A stretch of DNA of 64,000 bases from Megaustenia siamemsis. Taxonomy: Eukaryota; Mollusca; Gastropoda; Stylommatophora; Ariophantidae. The notes under the pieces were generated by a model. The model was not told the DNA's origin. It did not search any database and was given only the letters and a program-made list of their open reading frames with translations. The DNA is taken from contig JAVIAB010000051.1 in assembly GCA_032433765.1 (NCBI GenBank), positions 50,050,530-50,114,529 of the forward strand, given 5' to 3'. The position numbers and the translations under genes are program-made. Shown here piece after piece: positions 23,781-33,925 of the stretch (position 1 is its first letter; each line of letters begins with the position of its first letter).

Positions 23781-24000
23781 CACCTTATATAAATGTACTT
23801 ATATCCATTACATCTGTAATTAAATGCACATACATAAATTACACATGTATCTAAATGTAATGTTATATATTATCCATGTATGTAAACATTATGAGATATA
23901 TATATATATATTACACACGCATCTAGATATAATTGTATCTATTGCACATACATCTGAATGTACGTATATCAATTACACTTAAAATGTCAATACATCTCTA
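23738..24000. repeat. (TA)n tract and right block of the degenerate ~36-bp repeat
   Basis: (TA)n at about 23738-23779, then strings such as CTTATATCCATTACATCTGT and CACATACATCTGAATGTAC recurring at roughly 36-bp spacing, with a second short TA run near 23900. Confidence 0.55.
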
Positions 24001-24177
24001 TATTTTACACCCTTATCTACAATTGTCTATCGACAAGAGGTTCCTATTACATTCATTTCAACCCTACAACTCACACATTCCCCAGGAGTAAACAATATAT
24101 TCAACTTTCAGAGACGTTATTTGGAAAGACAATCGATATTAAAAATACAGTCCATGCCCCTCGACGCTGAAAGGCAG

Positions 24178-24244
24178 ATGAGGAAGGAAATAAGAGGAAG
24201 AAGAAGAAGAGGAAGGAGAAGAAGGAGAAGAAGGAGAAGAAGAG
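24178..24244. repeat. Purine-rich GAAGAAGGA simple repeat
   Basis: Strand-asymmetric GAAGAAGAAGAGGAAGGAGA-type tract of about 65 bases. The open frame on the other strand is poly-Leu and not a gene. Confidence 0.9.
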
Positions 24245-24499
24245 TCCATGTATTGAACCCAGCGCCAGATATGCTTTCAATTATTTGAATGTGGATGCAG
24301 GCATTCAATGCGAGCCAAATTGTTCCGATTTTTTGTTATTATTAACGTGTGAGTGTGAACGTTTTTGATTGGATGCTCTTCAGCACTAACTGCTGTAATG
24401 AGAATTGGAAATTTCTGGAAGGTTGCAGGGTACGAACTTTCAGGGACAAGCACATGCGACATTGACATGTTCAGTTGTTGATAGTGCATTCTTGATGTG

Positions 24500-24823
24500 T
24501 GGCTGATATGATGGAATGAGTAAGTCAGTGGTTCAAATATATGGATATGATTGTATATGATGAAATGAATATGTCGATGATTGAAATATATGGATACGAT
24601 TGTATGTGATGGAATGAGTAGGTCAATAGTTGAAATATATGAATATGATTGTATGTAATGGAATACTTAGACCAATGGTTGAAATGTAACGTTGTTATAA
24701 TATATACATAATTATATATAGGATGGAATGAGCAAGTCGATGGTTGAAATATATGTATATGATTGTGTGCGTCTGAATGCTTGGGCCAATGGTTGAAATA
24801 TAAAGTTGTTATATAATATAAAT
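24500..24823. repeat. 45-bp minisatellite, left block (diverged)
   Basis: Units of the form GATGGAATGAGTAGGTCAAT then AGTTGAAATATATGAATATG. They are less regular than the right block at 25500-26080 but clearly the same unit. The array is split by LINE E. Confidence 0.8.
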
Positions 24824-24837
24824 ATATATATATATTA

Positions 24838-25483
24838 AACTTGTGTGCTTAGCACACTACTATATGGATCCGAAACCTGGACAACATACTCAAACCAGGA
24901 AAAAAGACTAAATGTCTTCCACATGCGATGTCTCCGCAAAATAATGCACATCAAATGGCAGGACAAAATAACCAACTTAACTGTCCTGCAACGTGCTAAG
25001 ACCCTAACAATCATGTCGATGCTCAGAAGTCGAAGGCTAAGATGGCTGGGGCATGTCCAACGGATGGAAGAAAAACGCATTCCTAGGCAAATACTATATG
25101 GCGAGCTAAAACACGAAAAACGACAAATCGGCAGACCTAAACTACGATATAGAGATATCTGCAAATCATCTCTGAAAGACTTCTCCATCTGTGAAAACGA
25201 CTGGCAACATCTGGCAAGTGATCGCACATCATGGAGAGCACGTATAAGGAACGGTATAACAACATTTGAGACTGTTCTAAGACAGGACTTAGAAGAGAAG
25301 AGACTCATGAAAAAGGATGGTAAACCCTGTGGACCAGCGAGCCTGACCTGTTCATTATGTGACCGCGTGTGTTTGTCAAACATTGGTAGAATTAGCCACG
25401 AGAGAAGCTGTTCGGCAAAAACAATACCTCAAAAAAATACGCAATAGCCTCCACTAGACCGTCTGACAAGACGAAAAGGGCCA
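24838..25483 (+). mobile_element. LINE E, 5'-truncated copy with conserved 3' end
   Basis: Covers the last ~600 bp of the family. The ORF is followed by a ~45-bp 3'UTR whose end CGTCTGACAAGACG can form a 5-bp stem with a 4-base loop, then GGGCC and a (TA)n tail. The copy on the minus strand at 59946-60428 has the same 3' end, so 25483 marks a true terminus. It was inserted into the 45-bp minisatellite. Confidence 0.88.
24845..25447 (+). CDS. LINE E reverse transcriptase C-terminal region, partial
   Basis: 200 residues without a stop. It begins LLYGSETWTTYSNQE (region after the RT thumb), then RCLRKIMHIKWQD, RRLRWLGHVQRMEE, a basic KRQIGRPKLRYRD block, and a C-terminal Cys/His knuckle (LTCSLCDRVC...SHERSC, about residues 169-192) of CX2C...HX4C form that may bind nucleic acid. 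It is only the C-terminal part of an ORF2-type protein; endonuclease and RT palm are missing, so it cannot act alone. The absence of stops suggests a fairly young insertion. Confidence 0.75.
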   Translation: MLSTLLYGSETWTTYSNQEKRLNVFHMRCLRKIMHIKWQDKITNLTVLQRAKTLTIMSMLRSRRLRWLGHVQRMEEKRIPRQILYGELKHEKRQIGRPKLRYRDICKSSLKDFSICENDWQHLASDRTSWRARIRNGITTFETVLRQDLEEKRLMKKDGKPCGPASLTCSLCDRVCLSNIGRISHERSCSAKTIPQKNTQ

Positions 25484-25500
25484 TATATATATATATATTA
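25484..25500. repeat. (TA)n tail of LINE E
   Basis: Short ATATATAT run directly after GGGCC of the LINE E 3' end, as in the second copy at 59893-59945. Confidence 0.85.
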
Positions 25501-26080
25501 TGCGATGGAATGCTTGAGTCGATGCTTGAAATATAAATATATGATTGTGTGTGATGAAATACTTGGGTTGATATTTGCAATACTAAGATGTGATGGAATG
25601 CTTGTTCCTTTACTGAAATATAAAGATGTAATGGAATGTTTGAGTCAATTGTTGTGATATAAAGTTGTATTGTGTGTGGTTGAATGCTTGGGTCGATGCT
25701 TGAAATATAAAGATATGATTGTGCGTGATGGAATGCCGGGTCGATGTTTGAAATATAAAGTTGTGATTGTATGTGATGCAATGAGTTGATGGTTGAAATA
25801 TAAAGTTATGATTGTGTGTGATGGAATGAGCTGGTGGTTGAAATATAAAGTTGTGATTGTGTGTGATGCAATGAGTTGATGGTTGAAATATAAAGTTGTG
25901 ATTGTATGTGATGGAATGAGTTTATGGTTGAAATATAAAGTTGTGATTGTGTGTGATGGAATGAGCTGGTGGTTGAAATATAAAGATATGATGGAACAAA
26001 TGGGTCGATGGTTGAAATTTAAATATATAATCGCGTGTGAAGGAATGCTTAGGCCAGTGTTTGAAATATAAAGATGCGAT
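25501..26080. repeat. 45-bp minisatellite, right block (about 12 units)
   Basis: Unit GTTGAAATATAAAGTTGTGA then TTGTGTGTGATGGAATGAGT, with deletions in some units. Long frames here are repeat artefacts. Confidence 0.92.
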
Positions 26081-26805
26081 TGTGAGATTGGAAGTGAGCT
26101 TGGTTTGTAAGTGTGTGACAATGATGAGGAGATTTATAACCGAGGTGATATTTATAATAGTTTGAATATGAGGAATATAGCATTATATAATATGCTTTTA
26201 TTTACTTCGGTTTAATATTAGCAGGAGCGGAATTAAACTCGTCTTTCTATGTAAAGTGCTGAGCACTGGAACCTGAACACTGAAAAAAAACAGACAAAAT
26301 AATTAAAGGAACGAACGTAATATAATCATGAAAGTTATAACGAGGTATATATTTTCTCTACAGGGATAGAGTGAAAGAAATAGAGAAAAATTTATGAAAG
26401 AGAGAGAAAGAGAGAGATATGAGGAGGAAGAGTGAGACAGAAAAATTAAGATTTAAAAATATATAATTATAGTTTTGCAAATTAAAATGGTAGCAAATAA
26501 AGAAAACGTATAGTACCAAAACATATAGTGAGAGGGATTAACACACATTTCATTAGAGAAGGGAGTGAACGGAATGTAGGAATGTCAAATTAAAAATAAT
26601 TACATTAATACTATTAGTAAATTAACAAGGCTGAAGAAGAGCATAAAGGTATTAGTGTTGATTGTTGGTAAAATTAAGACAACAATTAGCTATAACATCG
26701 TACTTTATTGTTATTGACATAATATCATAATTTAGTTATTGCTCAACTGAAACAGCTGCAACAATCGCTACGACACAATAACTATTATAGGCCTTAGTGA
26801 AATAT
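26081..26805. other. Non-coding AT-rich spacer
   Basis: No recognised gene. A GA-rich stretch (AGAGAGAAAGAGAGAGA) lies at about 26398-26416. Confidence 0.55.
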
Positions 26806-27597
26806 CATCATCATCAAGTACCGGACCTGCTGGCGCAGGTGATCATGTCTCTCTACAACTTTCTATCTCGGCAGCTATTTATCATTTCAGTTGTTGACCT
26901 TCTGTCAAGCCATTCTCTTATGCTGTCTGTTATTTTTTCTCTTTGCTTCCCTCTATCTCTTCGACCCTCAATTTTTCCAGTTGTTACAATATGTTCCAGT
27001 TGTTCTCTTCTCTTTACATGGCCAAAAAATGATGATTGTTTCTTCCTAATATTGGAAATTAGTTCTCTTTTTGCGACCTCTTTCAGAACTTTTTCATCAC
27101 TCTTCTTAGCTGTCCATGGTACTCTCAACATTCTTCTGTAAAACCACATCTCTACATACTCCAGTGATTTTCTTGTGTGTTGTCCTATTGTCCATGATTC
27201 ACATCCATATGTTAAGACCAGCTCTATATAACATTTAAGAACTCGCTTTCTTGTTTCTATTGTCAAAAATGGGTTGCATAGCATCTTCCTCATTTTTTGG
27301 AAAGCTGCTTTTGCCTGAGCCATTCTGCATCTCACCTCTTTTGTACTTCTTCCGTCTGAGGTTAACAAAGTTCCCAAATATTTAAATTCATTTACCTGTT
27401 TTAATATTGTTCCACTTGTCTTTATTTTGCACTGAGTTGATGTCTTTTTCTTTGTTGTTACCATTACCTCTGTCTTTCTGCTATTAAGGCTGAATCCTTT
27501 ATTTTTGCTTTCTTTCACTATAATGTCCACATTTCTTGTAACTTATTTTCACTCTTAGCGATTAAGACTGTATCGTCAGCATACCTTAGATTATTTT
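26806..27597 (-). mobile_element. LINE A, 5'-truncated copy with long open frame
   Basis: ATCATCATC tail at 26806, then a 225-codon frame (27530 down to 26853): MDIIVKESKNKGFSLNSRKT, KTSGTILKQVNEFKYLGT, CRMAQAKAAFQKMRKMLCNP, YGCESWTIGQHTRKS, REQLEHIVTTGKIEGRRD. The 5' truncation lies near the YADD box (27560-27597: SKSENKLQ with one base missing near 27530). Only RT thumb and C-terminal domain remain. Confidence 0.9.
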
Positions 27598-27944
27598 AAA
27601 ATAGTGGAATATAGAACACTATAAACAGAAATGATTACTAAACCATATACGGCTTATGGAATGGTTAAAATAGATCAAGCCATAGACACGTTTTTTTTCA
27701 CATTTATTCAGTTATTTTTTTGTTTGGTTGGGGGGACCATGGTAACGATTATTGCTAAACTTGGCATCGCTGTTTGAGATTCCCAACAACAGAAAACAGC
27801 GATAATGATGATATCATTATTGCTGATTAACTGGAGGGAATTTCTGGCTTCATGTTATAATGTTGATGGTTTGTACCCGAGGGACACTATTCAGTAGATG
27901 CAGCTGATTAAATGTGTTACTTGAGATAACAGCTTCTGGAAGTA
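27598..27944. other. Non-coding spacer
   Basis: No recognised gene or repeat. Confidence 0.5.
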
Positions 27945-28316
27945 CTATTGGTTTGATGGAGTACTAACGATCTAAAATAGAAGAAGGCACTTATGGTATG
28001 ATTTGGTACTGACGATCTTAAATAGAAGAAGTTGCAAATGGTATGATGGAGTACTGATGATCTTAAATAGAAGAAGTTGCAAATGGTATGATGGAGTACT
28101 GACGATCTTAAATAGAAAAAGTTGCAAATGGTATGATGGAGTACTAACGATCTTAAATAGAAAAAGTTGCAAATGGTATGATGGAGTACTGACGATCTTA
28201 AATAGAAGAAGTTGCAAATGGTATGATGGAGTACTGACGATCTTTTATGGAAGAGGACACTAATGGTATGAAGAAGCACTGACTATCTTACATAGAGTCA
28301 GGTACTAATGGTATGA
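27945..28316. repeat. 45-bp minisatellite (second type, about 8 units)
   Basis: Unit GATCTTAAATAGAAGAAGTT then GCAAATGGTATGATGGAGTACTGAC. It is unrelated in sequence to the 45-bp array at 25.5 kb. One diverged unit remnant (ATGGTATGAAGCAGCACTG) lies beyond the SINE at 28585-28610. Confidence 0.93.
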
Positions 28317-28584
28317 GGAGCATCGTTGGCTAAGTGGATAGTGTGCTGACTTCCTGATCAGAAAAGTACGATTCGGTCCCCAGAAGTGGTTGATTTTTTG
28401 TCGGGCCAAGGTTCCAGGGTTCACCCAGCCTATAAAAATAGACAAGAAAGAGTATTCTAGTATGTTAAGGTGGCCTGGCGTGATACGGACCACAGCACCC
28501 AAAAATATGTTGTGTCGTCATACAAAAAATATGATCGCTAATACCATATTCCCCATGCGTGTGGAGAGAGCCCCTTTTACCCAT
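28317..28584 (+). mobile_element. tRNA-derived SINE (SINE2) inserted in a minisatellite
   Basis: The head GAGCATCGTTGGCTAAGTGG contains a perfect A-box core (TGGCTAAGTGG) and a degenerate B box (CGATTCGGTCCC). The body has GATTTTTTGTCGGG, the GGGTTCACCCAGCC block and a tail ATACCATATTCCCCATGCGT. The head differs from SINE1, but the body and tail are related to it. Minisatellite sequence (ATGGTATGA) lies at both edges. Confidence 0.75.
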
Positions 28585-28705
28585 GGTATGAAGCAGCACT
28601 GCCAATCTTAAAACCAAATGCTCTAGTTTACTACTCTTAGGTCACTACTTCTTCAGTTTTCAAGTCTTTGTGATCATGGGAACCTGACTCTTTGCCCTGC
28701 ATCAT

Positions 28706-28957
28706 GATGGAGGTGTAAGAACAACATCATGACACATGATGAGCTGGTCGTATGATCAGTACTGGTATATGGAGGTGTAAGATCAACATCATGACATATG
28801 ATGAGCTGGTCGTATGATCAGTACTGGTATATGGAGGTGTAAGATCAACATCATGACATATGATGAGCTGGTCGTATGATCAGTACTGGTATATGGAGGT
28901 GTAAGAACAACATCATGACATATGATGAGCTGGTCGTATGGTCAGTACTCATATATG
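28706..28957. repeat. 62-bp tandem repeat (4 units)
   Basis: Nearly perfect units starting GGAGGTGTAAGATCAACATC and continuing GATGAGCTGGTCGTATGATC, at 28709, 28771, 28833 and 28895. Confidence 0.95.
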
Positions 28958-29139
28958 TGTGTGTCCTGCTTTTCCCCTAACCGGCGCCGTGACGGAAACA
29001 CTACGTTTTCGGGGGCTGGATCTAGGTTAAGTAATATACGGGGTTAAGGCAAAGAAATGCAAATGAATGCATAAAAATGTGAAGCTGCAGTAAAGCTGAA
29101 TATGAGGAAAAATTTAAAAATTAAAAAATGGTATGTTAG

Positions 29140-29215
29140 AAGCTTTACGTGATAAGTGGACGACACAGACTAAACGACGTTTCTGCCCAATAGGCCTTCA
29201 TCAGGAACAAACAAG
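29140..29215 (-). other. Possible hammerhead-like / Penelope-type terminal motif
   Basis: On the minus strand this reads CCTGATGAAGGCC, TATTGGGCA, then GAAACGTCG. CTGATGA and GAAAC boxes around a short hairpin are the core of hammerhead ribozymes, and such blocks are known from Penelope-like elements. Stem II would have only about three good pairs here, and stems I and III were not established. Confidence 0.3.
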
Positions 29216-29674
29216 GAAAAAACACACACACAACTAATAACGAAACATTCAAAACAAAAATATTCGAAATATGTTAAAGAAAATAAACTAAAAATTTATA
29301 TCCTGTGTGTTTGAAAAGGAAATGGTAACAAAAGTGTTGCTGTCGTGAATGTGTAGAAATGTGCGCAAATGCACACCGAACCAGAGGAGTTCACACAAGG
29401 GTCAGTGTGCAAACACAAAGGAGAAAGAATAGAACAGTAGACTAACAGGTGCTCAAAAGGTGGTAAGAGTGAGATGTCTGAGAGTGGGGTACAATAAAAA
29501 CAAATGATGGGTAAGGGGCACAGAAAAAAGGTATAGAGGAGAACACCGAATTGTCTCATAAGGGACGATAGGAGAAGAAGCTCTTCTTATTTTAATTATT
29601 CTTTTAGTAATATACGTCGTGTCTCTATGATTTTCATAAAGCAGGACTGTTATCGTTGAAGTATTACTTAAACA
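29216..29674. other. Non-coding spacer
   Basis: No recognised gene or element. Confidence 0.5.
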
Positions 29675-30290
29675 AGAAACAATTTGAAACAAATGCAACG
29701 CGTCAAATACTTGGACACAATAATAACACCAGATGGAAGATGCACCACAGAAATAAAAAGCTGAATAGCTCAGGCCAAAATAGCATTTAAAAAAATGAAA
29801 AATATCTTATGCAACATATCTATGTCAATAGAAGTAGGAAAGAGAGTTCATCGGTGCTATATAGAACCAATTCTGACCCATGAAAGTGAATCATGGACAG
29901 TAGACAAACAAATGAAAAGACGATTAGATGCCACAGAGATGGGATTTCTCAGAAGAATGTTGAAAGTTCCCTGGACAGCTAAAAAGACCAATGAGGAAAC
30001 TGTCAAAGAGGCCAATACAAAAAGGGAACTCTTAAAAAACATCAGAAAGAAACAATCAACATTTTTCGGGCACATTATGAGAACAGGAAAGTTGGAATAC
30101 TTGGTTACAAGTGGCAAAATAAAGAAAAGAGAGATCATGGACGACACAGATTGAAAATACTGGATAGCTTGGTGTCATGGCATGGAAAACAGTCAATAAC
30201 ACAACTGAAACGATGCACTGTGGATAGAAGCTTGTGAAAGGATATGATCGCATACGCTAACCGGTATGGCACATGATGATGAATACTTAA
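29675..30290 (+). mobile_element. LINE B (RTE-like), 5'-truncated copy
   Basis: Frame 29795-30154 encodes GKRVHRCYIEPILTHESESW, EMGFLRRMLKVPWTAKKTNE, KKQSTFFGHIMRTGKLEYLV; before it a one-frame-off piece gives VKYLDTIITPDGRCTTEIK with a stop in place of R. It ends in YANRYGT followed by TGATGATGA. The region between 30154 and 30275 is frame-shifted. The RT palm is missing. Confidence 0.88.
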
Positions 30291-30439
30291 ACTATTACTG
30301 AATCGTCTTTTAACTGAGGCAAGCAATTACTTATTCTCTTCTTTCCAAATAAATTCTTTTGAACTGCGTCTTTTAGAAATTATTATCAAGTTAAACACAA
30401 TTCATGAGCTCTCCCACATTATTGCGTACAGTGTCAATG

Positions 30440-31330
30440 AATCTCTCGCACAGAAATAGTGCGGTTTGTTTTAGAATTACCACACCTCTTCATCCTATAT
30501 ATGGACAAAATAAATCAGGAAACAACAAACAATAAGGAAAAATCAAATAATAATATAGAGGTAGAAGATTCCAACATCAACGAGCTACTATTCGCAGATG
30601 ACCATTGCCTAATATATGAGGATGAAAACCTGCTACAACAGCATATAACATCTCTAGATAAAAGTTGCACAAACTACAGTATTAACACAGAAAAAACAGA
30701 GGTTATAAGAATAAGCAAATTAAGACACCCATTAAACATAAAGATCAAAGATAAAGAAATAAAACAAGTAGAAGAATTCATGTATTTGGGCACAATGTTC
30801 ACAGAAGATGGAAAACTAGACAAAGAAATTGACATGAGAATACAAAAAGCAAATGCTGTTACATACCAGCTTTCCCCATTGCTAAGACATCCAAACATTT
30901 CTATGCCAGCTAAACAACATATGATAAATAACATTTTCATACCAACTTTGTACTATGAAAGTCAAACATGGACCCTTTCTAAATCACAATTGAGAAAGAT
31001 CAATACATGTGAGATGCGATGCTTGAGAAAAGTAACAAACAACACAAGAAGAGATAGAATACCAAATGAAACCATAAGAAAAATGGTAGGAACAAAAGCC
31101 TGCCAAGAATACATAGAACAACAACTTAAATGGTTTGGCCACCTGGTCAGAATGAATCCTCACCAATCACCATCAAGGGCGTTCTTCTCGAGAATGCATG
31201 GAAAAAGACCAAGAGGAAGAACCAGAAGAAGATGGATAGATGCAGTGACAGAGACATGTAACAACAAAGGAAAATCACTAATTCAAACAATTCAAGCAGC
31301 TCAAGAACGACAAATGATATAAGCCACGAC
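30440..31330 (+). mobile_element. LINE D, 5'-truncated copy
   Basis: Contains the 287-codon partial RT described separately. No GAT tail is seen; the ORF is followed by an AAAAGAGAAAAGAAG-type A-rich stretch, so the 3' end type differs from A, B and C. Confidence 0.82.
30459..31322 (+). CDS. LINE D reverse transcriptase, C-terminal half, partial
   Basis: 287 codons uninterrupted. FADDHCLIYEDE (residues ~46-57) is the catalytic palm motif C with its two Asp. Then EKTEVIRISKLRH, IKQVEEFMYLGTMFTEDGK, YYESQTWTLSKSQLRKI, EMRCLRKVTNNTRRDRI, EQQLKWFGHLVRMNP and a basic block GKRPRGRTRRRWIDAV. The order is that of animal LINE RTs after motif C. Everything upstream, including endonuclease and RT motifs A and B, is missing, so it is not functional alone. 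It is the least decayed LINE D in the window and the reference for the 39-bp expansion at 42856. Confidence 0.8.
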   Translation: MRFVLELPHLFILYMDKINQETTNNKEKSNNNIEVEDSNINELLFADDHCLIYEDENLLQQHITSLDKSCTNYSINTEKTEVIRISKLRHPLNIKIKDKEIKQVEEFMYLGTMFTEDGKLDKEIDMRIQKANAVTYQLSPLLRHPNISMPAKQHMINNIFIPTLYYESQTWTLSKSQLRKINTCEMRCLRKVTNNTRRDRIPNETIRKMVGTKACQEYIEQQLKWFGHLVRMNPHQSPSRAFFSRMHGKRPRGRTRRRWIDAVTETCNNKGKSLIQTIQAAQERQMI

Positions 31331-31462
31331 ACCTTTTAGGCATCAGTGAAAAGAGAAAAGAAGTAGAAAGAATGAGGTTTTAAAATCTTACCGTGGATAA
31401 TAGCATTAAGCATTTAAGACGATGACAATGTAGATTAATACAGATTACTCGTTAGCTTCTGC

Positions 31463-31545
31463 TGCGTATAGTAGAGAGGGGAGGTATAAGATGTTTCCAT
31501 GCTATTCCATAACCCTTACATAATTAAAGGCGATGCGTTCTGCAA
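31463..31545. repeat. 83-bp direct repeat, left copy
   Basis: GCTGCGTATAGTAGAGAGGG through ATTAAAGGCGATGCG; about 95% identical to 32447-32529. The two copies lie 984 bp apart. Confidence 0.9.
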
Positions 31546-31667
31546 CATGACATGGATTCCTTCCTACATTCCAAAGATAATTCACGGCACTAATTTTCAA
31601 AATGTGAGTGAACTTCGTAGCAATGACCTTCTATAAAAGCAGCCCTGTAACGTGCATCCTGTTCTGG

Positions 31668-31705
31668 AAGTGGGGGGGTTGGTGGGGGGTGGATGGGTGG
31701 GGTAA
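31668..31705 (+). other. G-quadruplex-capable G-rich tract
   Basis: Runs of 7, 6, 3 and 4 G separated by short loops (TTGGT, TGGAT, T) satisfy the usual four-run rule on the plus strand. Confidence 0.6.
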
Positions 31706-32000
31706 AATATAAAATATCACAGCCCTAGGCCAACACATTTGGCGACGAGACTGCCGGATATCTTCTAAGCTGTCATTACCACTTTAGCCCCACTCTGTGA
31801 GTCAGTTACCAATTCCTTTATCAACAAGTTGACTGAAGACCGTCAAGCTGGATTTGAAGTCTCAGTCACAAAGCCAGCTCGTAACGACAGTCAACAGGAA
31901 ACAAAAATACTCGCAGGAATTTGGAGTGGAACCCTGACCACTTGTCAGCAGGCGAGCACAATTACCACTTTGCTACAACCACTTATTAAGTAAAGTGGAA

Positions 32001-32045
32001 CAAAATGTAAGAGCCCCGTCACGCCACGTATAGGGAATATGGTGT
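32001..32045 (-). mobile_element. SINE1 tail fragment
   Basis: GTAAGAGCCCCGTCACGCCA through GGGAATATGGTGTT is the reverse complement of the SINE1 tail; everything 5' of it is absent. The adjoining LINE C tail begins immediately. Confidence 0.7.
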
Positions 32046-32445
32046 TCATCATCATCATCTTCATCGAGTGCCGTCTCCGCAACGAAGGTTGGCTACCATG
32101 AAGCGCCATTCTGCTTTGTCTCTTGCTTTGATGGTGCAGGTTGTCATAGACTGATTTGTCCATCTTTTGATGTTACTCGTCCATGTTAGTCTTGGTCTGC
32201 CTCTTCCTCTTCTACCTTGTATTTTCACCTCCAGAATTACTTTTAGTAGGCTGTTGTGTCTTTTAACATGGCTCAAAACTCGCATTTGTCTTGTTTGAAT
32301 TGTTCTTAGTAGTTCTCTTTTCATTTTTATTTGTTTTAAAACTTCATCGTTTGTTTTCTTTTCATTCCATCCAATTCTACCTATTCTTCTATAGATCCAC
32401 ATTTAAAAGGTTTCAATTCTCTGTTCTGTTTTCTTGTCTAATGTG
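32046..32445 (-). mobile_element. LINE C 3' fragment
   Basis: (CAT)n-type tail, then a 113-codon frame from 32402 to 32061: MWIYRRIGRIGWNEKKTNDE, a basic GRRGRGRPRLTW block and MVANLRCGDGTR. It is 5'-truncated at the EQKIEAFEMW region. The C-terminal domain is undamaged, so this is a relatively young insertion. Confidence 0.9.
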
Positions 32446-32446
32446 T

Positions 32447-32529
32447 TGCTGCCTATAGTAAAGAGGGGAGGTATAAGATGTTTCCGTGCTATTCCATAAC
32501 CTTTACATAATTAAAGGCGATGCGTATGG
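32447..32529. repeat. 83-bp direct repeat, right copy
   Basis: Matches 31463-31545 and starts at the 5' break of LINE C. Confidence 0.9.
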
Positions 32530-33149
32530 TGTTAGTGCCCTTATTTTGTATAGACCTGCTACTCATCATTTTTGTGATTGTGTGGTTGTTGTTATAATAT
32601 TACCGTGCCGCAAAGTGATACAAAATTTCATCCTTTTAACTTACTTTTAAATCATGTACAATTTGATTCTCTACCTTACTCATTTTATAACATACGGACA
32701 GTGACGTATTCTCTATGATACCGCAGCTACCGCCGGTAGACTGAACATATTAGCGAAATATAAAGGGAAATGATAATTTATTATACTTATTTTTAATAAT
32801 TATATTACACATTTTCAAATATTCTATAACACATTTCGTAAGCCAATATGATTTATTTGCTTTGATTTGCATTTATTAAAGCAAGGTTTTCCTCTGGCCA
32901 CTATAATGTCTGTGAATGAAACCAAAACTACTATACATTGAAACCTCTAGAAGCCAGCGGTACATGTTTCCTCTATCCGGACCTTGTATTAACGGCTTTG
33001 ACATTCAAAAATTCCCGTCAAAATATATAGCGGGTGTTGCCGCAAGAGCAATGTGGTTTCATGGGTTATTTTTAGCTCTAGCCAATCAGAATCGTCACAA
33101 AGTGAAAGTGAAACTGTCTGATTACCGGAACTTCCTTAGCTATTTAAAA
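32530..33149. other. Spacer before hAT fragment
   Basis: No clear gene. An 86-codon frame at 32916-33176 overlaps the hAT segment in another frame and shows no family motif; it may include decayed hAT sequence. Confidence 0.45.
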
Positions 33150-33364
33150 CTACGTTATGCGCATCAACATCTGTAGAAAGAACTTATTCTGCTTTCAATA
33201 GAATCAAATCTTATATTCTCTCAACTCAGACACAAGAACGATTATCTGGTATGGCATTAATGTCCATTGAGAAATCATTCCCTCAGAAACTTAGAAACCA
33301 ACCCAACAGTACTTTCAATGACAAAGTCATCAAGACATTTTCGTCCCAAACAATATGGATGTAA
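33150..33364 (+). pseudogene. hAT transposase C-terminal dimerisation domain fragment
   Basis: About 70 codons: CASTSVERTYSAFNRIKSYI, then TQERLSGMALMSIEK and a stop. The 'S-ER-FS..-RIKT-LRST...RL-GLALL-I' line is the conserved hAT C-terminal dimerisation block. No catalytic core or zinc finger is left upstream in a usable frame. A remnant of a cut-and-paste DNA transposon, inactive. Confidence 0.8.
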
Positions 33365-33925
33365 ATAACATAAATAAGTAAGTAATTTAAAATGTAGTGA
33401 TGTCATTCGAAAATATTATTTTATGTTAGCCTACTGAACATAATGTATGTTTTTATTTATTATGTCAGCGGTAGCCCAGACCCTAAAACTAGTATACGCC
33501 ACCGCATACAGATTACTTTATGATGTTATATCATAACTGTTATTTATTATAGCTTAGTTAAAATTTCAACAATCATGATGTTTTTTAATGTTGTCAGCTT
33601 TCTTGTTTTTTTTGGTTTTTTTTTTTTGGGGGGGGGGGGGAAATCTTCTTTATTGATTGCTCTTAAACTAGAGTTAAATATTTAAAATTGTTTTGTACTG
33701 CTGTTTACAGAAGCTGTAATTTTGCCAAATTCGATTCATAACATCCATAGACATTTTTTTAAATTCAGGGTTTGCCCTCCCTATTCGGCTCTCGCTCTGA
33801 TGATCTGACTAGTTAGTTTGTTTCAAGTACACAACTATCAGCTATCAGTAAATGGACGCGTACATCTTTGTAGTGCACATTACCTTGGAGCCCGGCCTAG
33901 TTTGAGTAGTTGAGTGTTACAAGGT
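33365..33925. other. Non-coding spacer with poly-T/poly-G tract
   Basis: T-run followed by a 12-base G-run at about 33616-33640. No gene recognised. Confidence 0.55.

Noticed and set aside
24117..24308. Poly-Leu membrane protein frame
   Set aside because: Antisense translation of a GAAGAAGGA simple repeat.
32916..33176. 86-codon frame next to hAT
   Set aside because: The hAT signature lies in a different frame, and this one shows no family motif.
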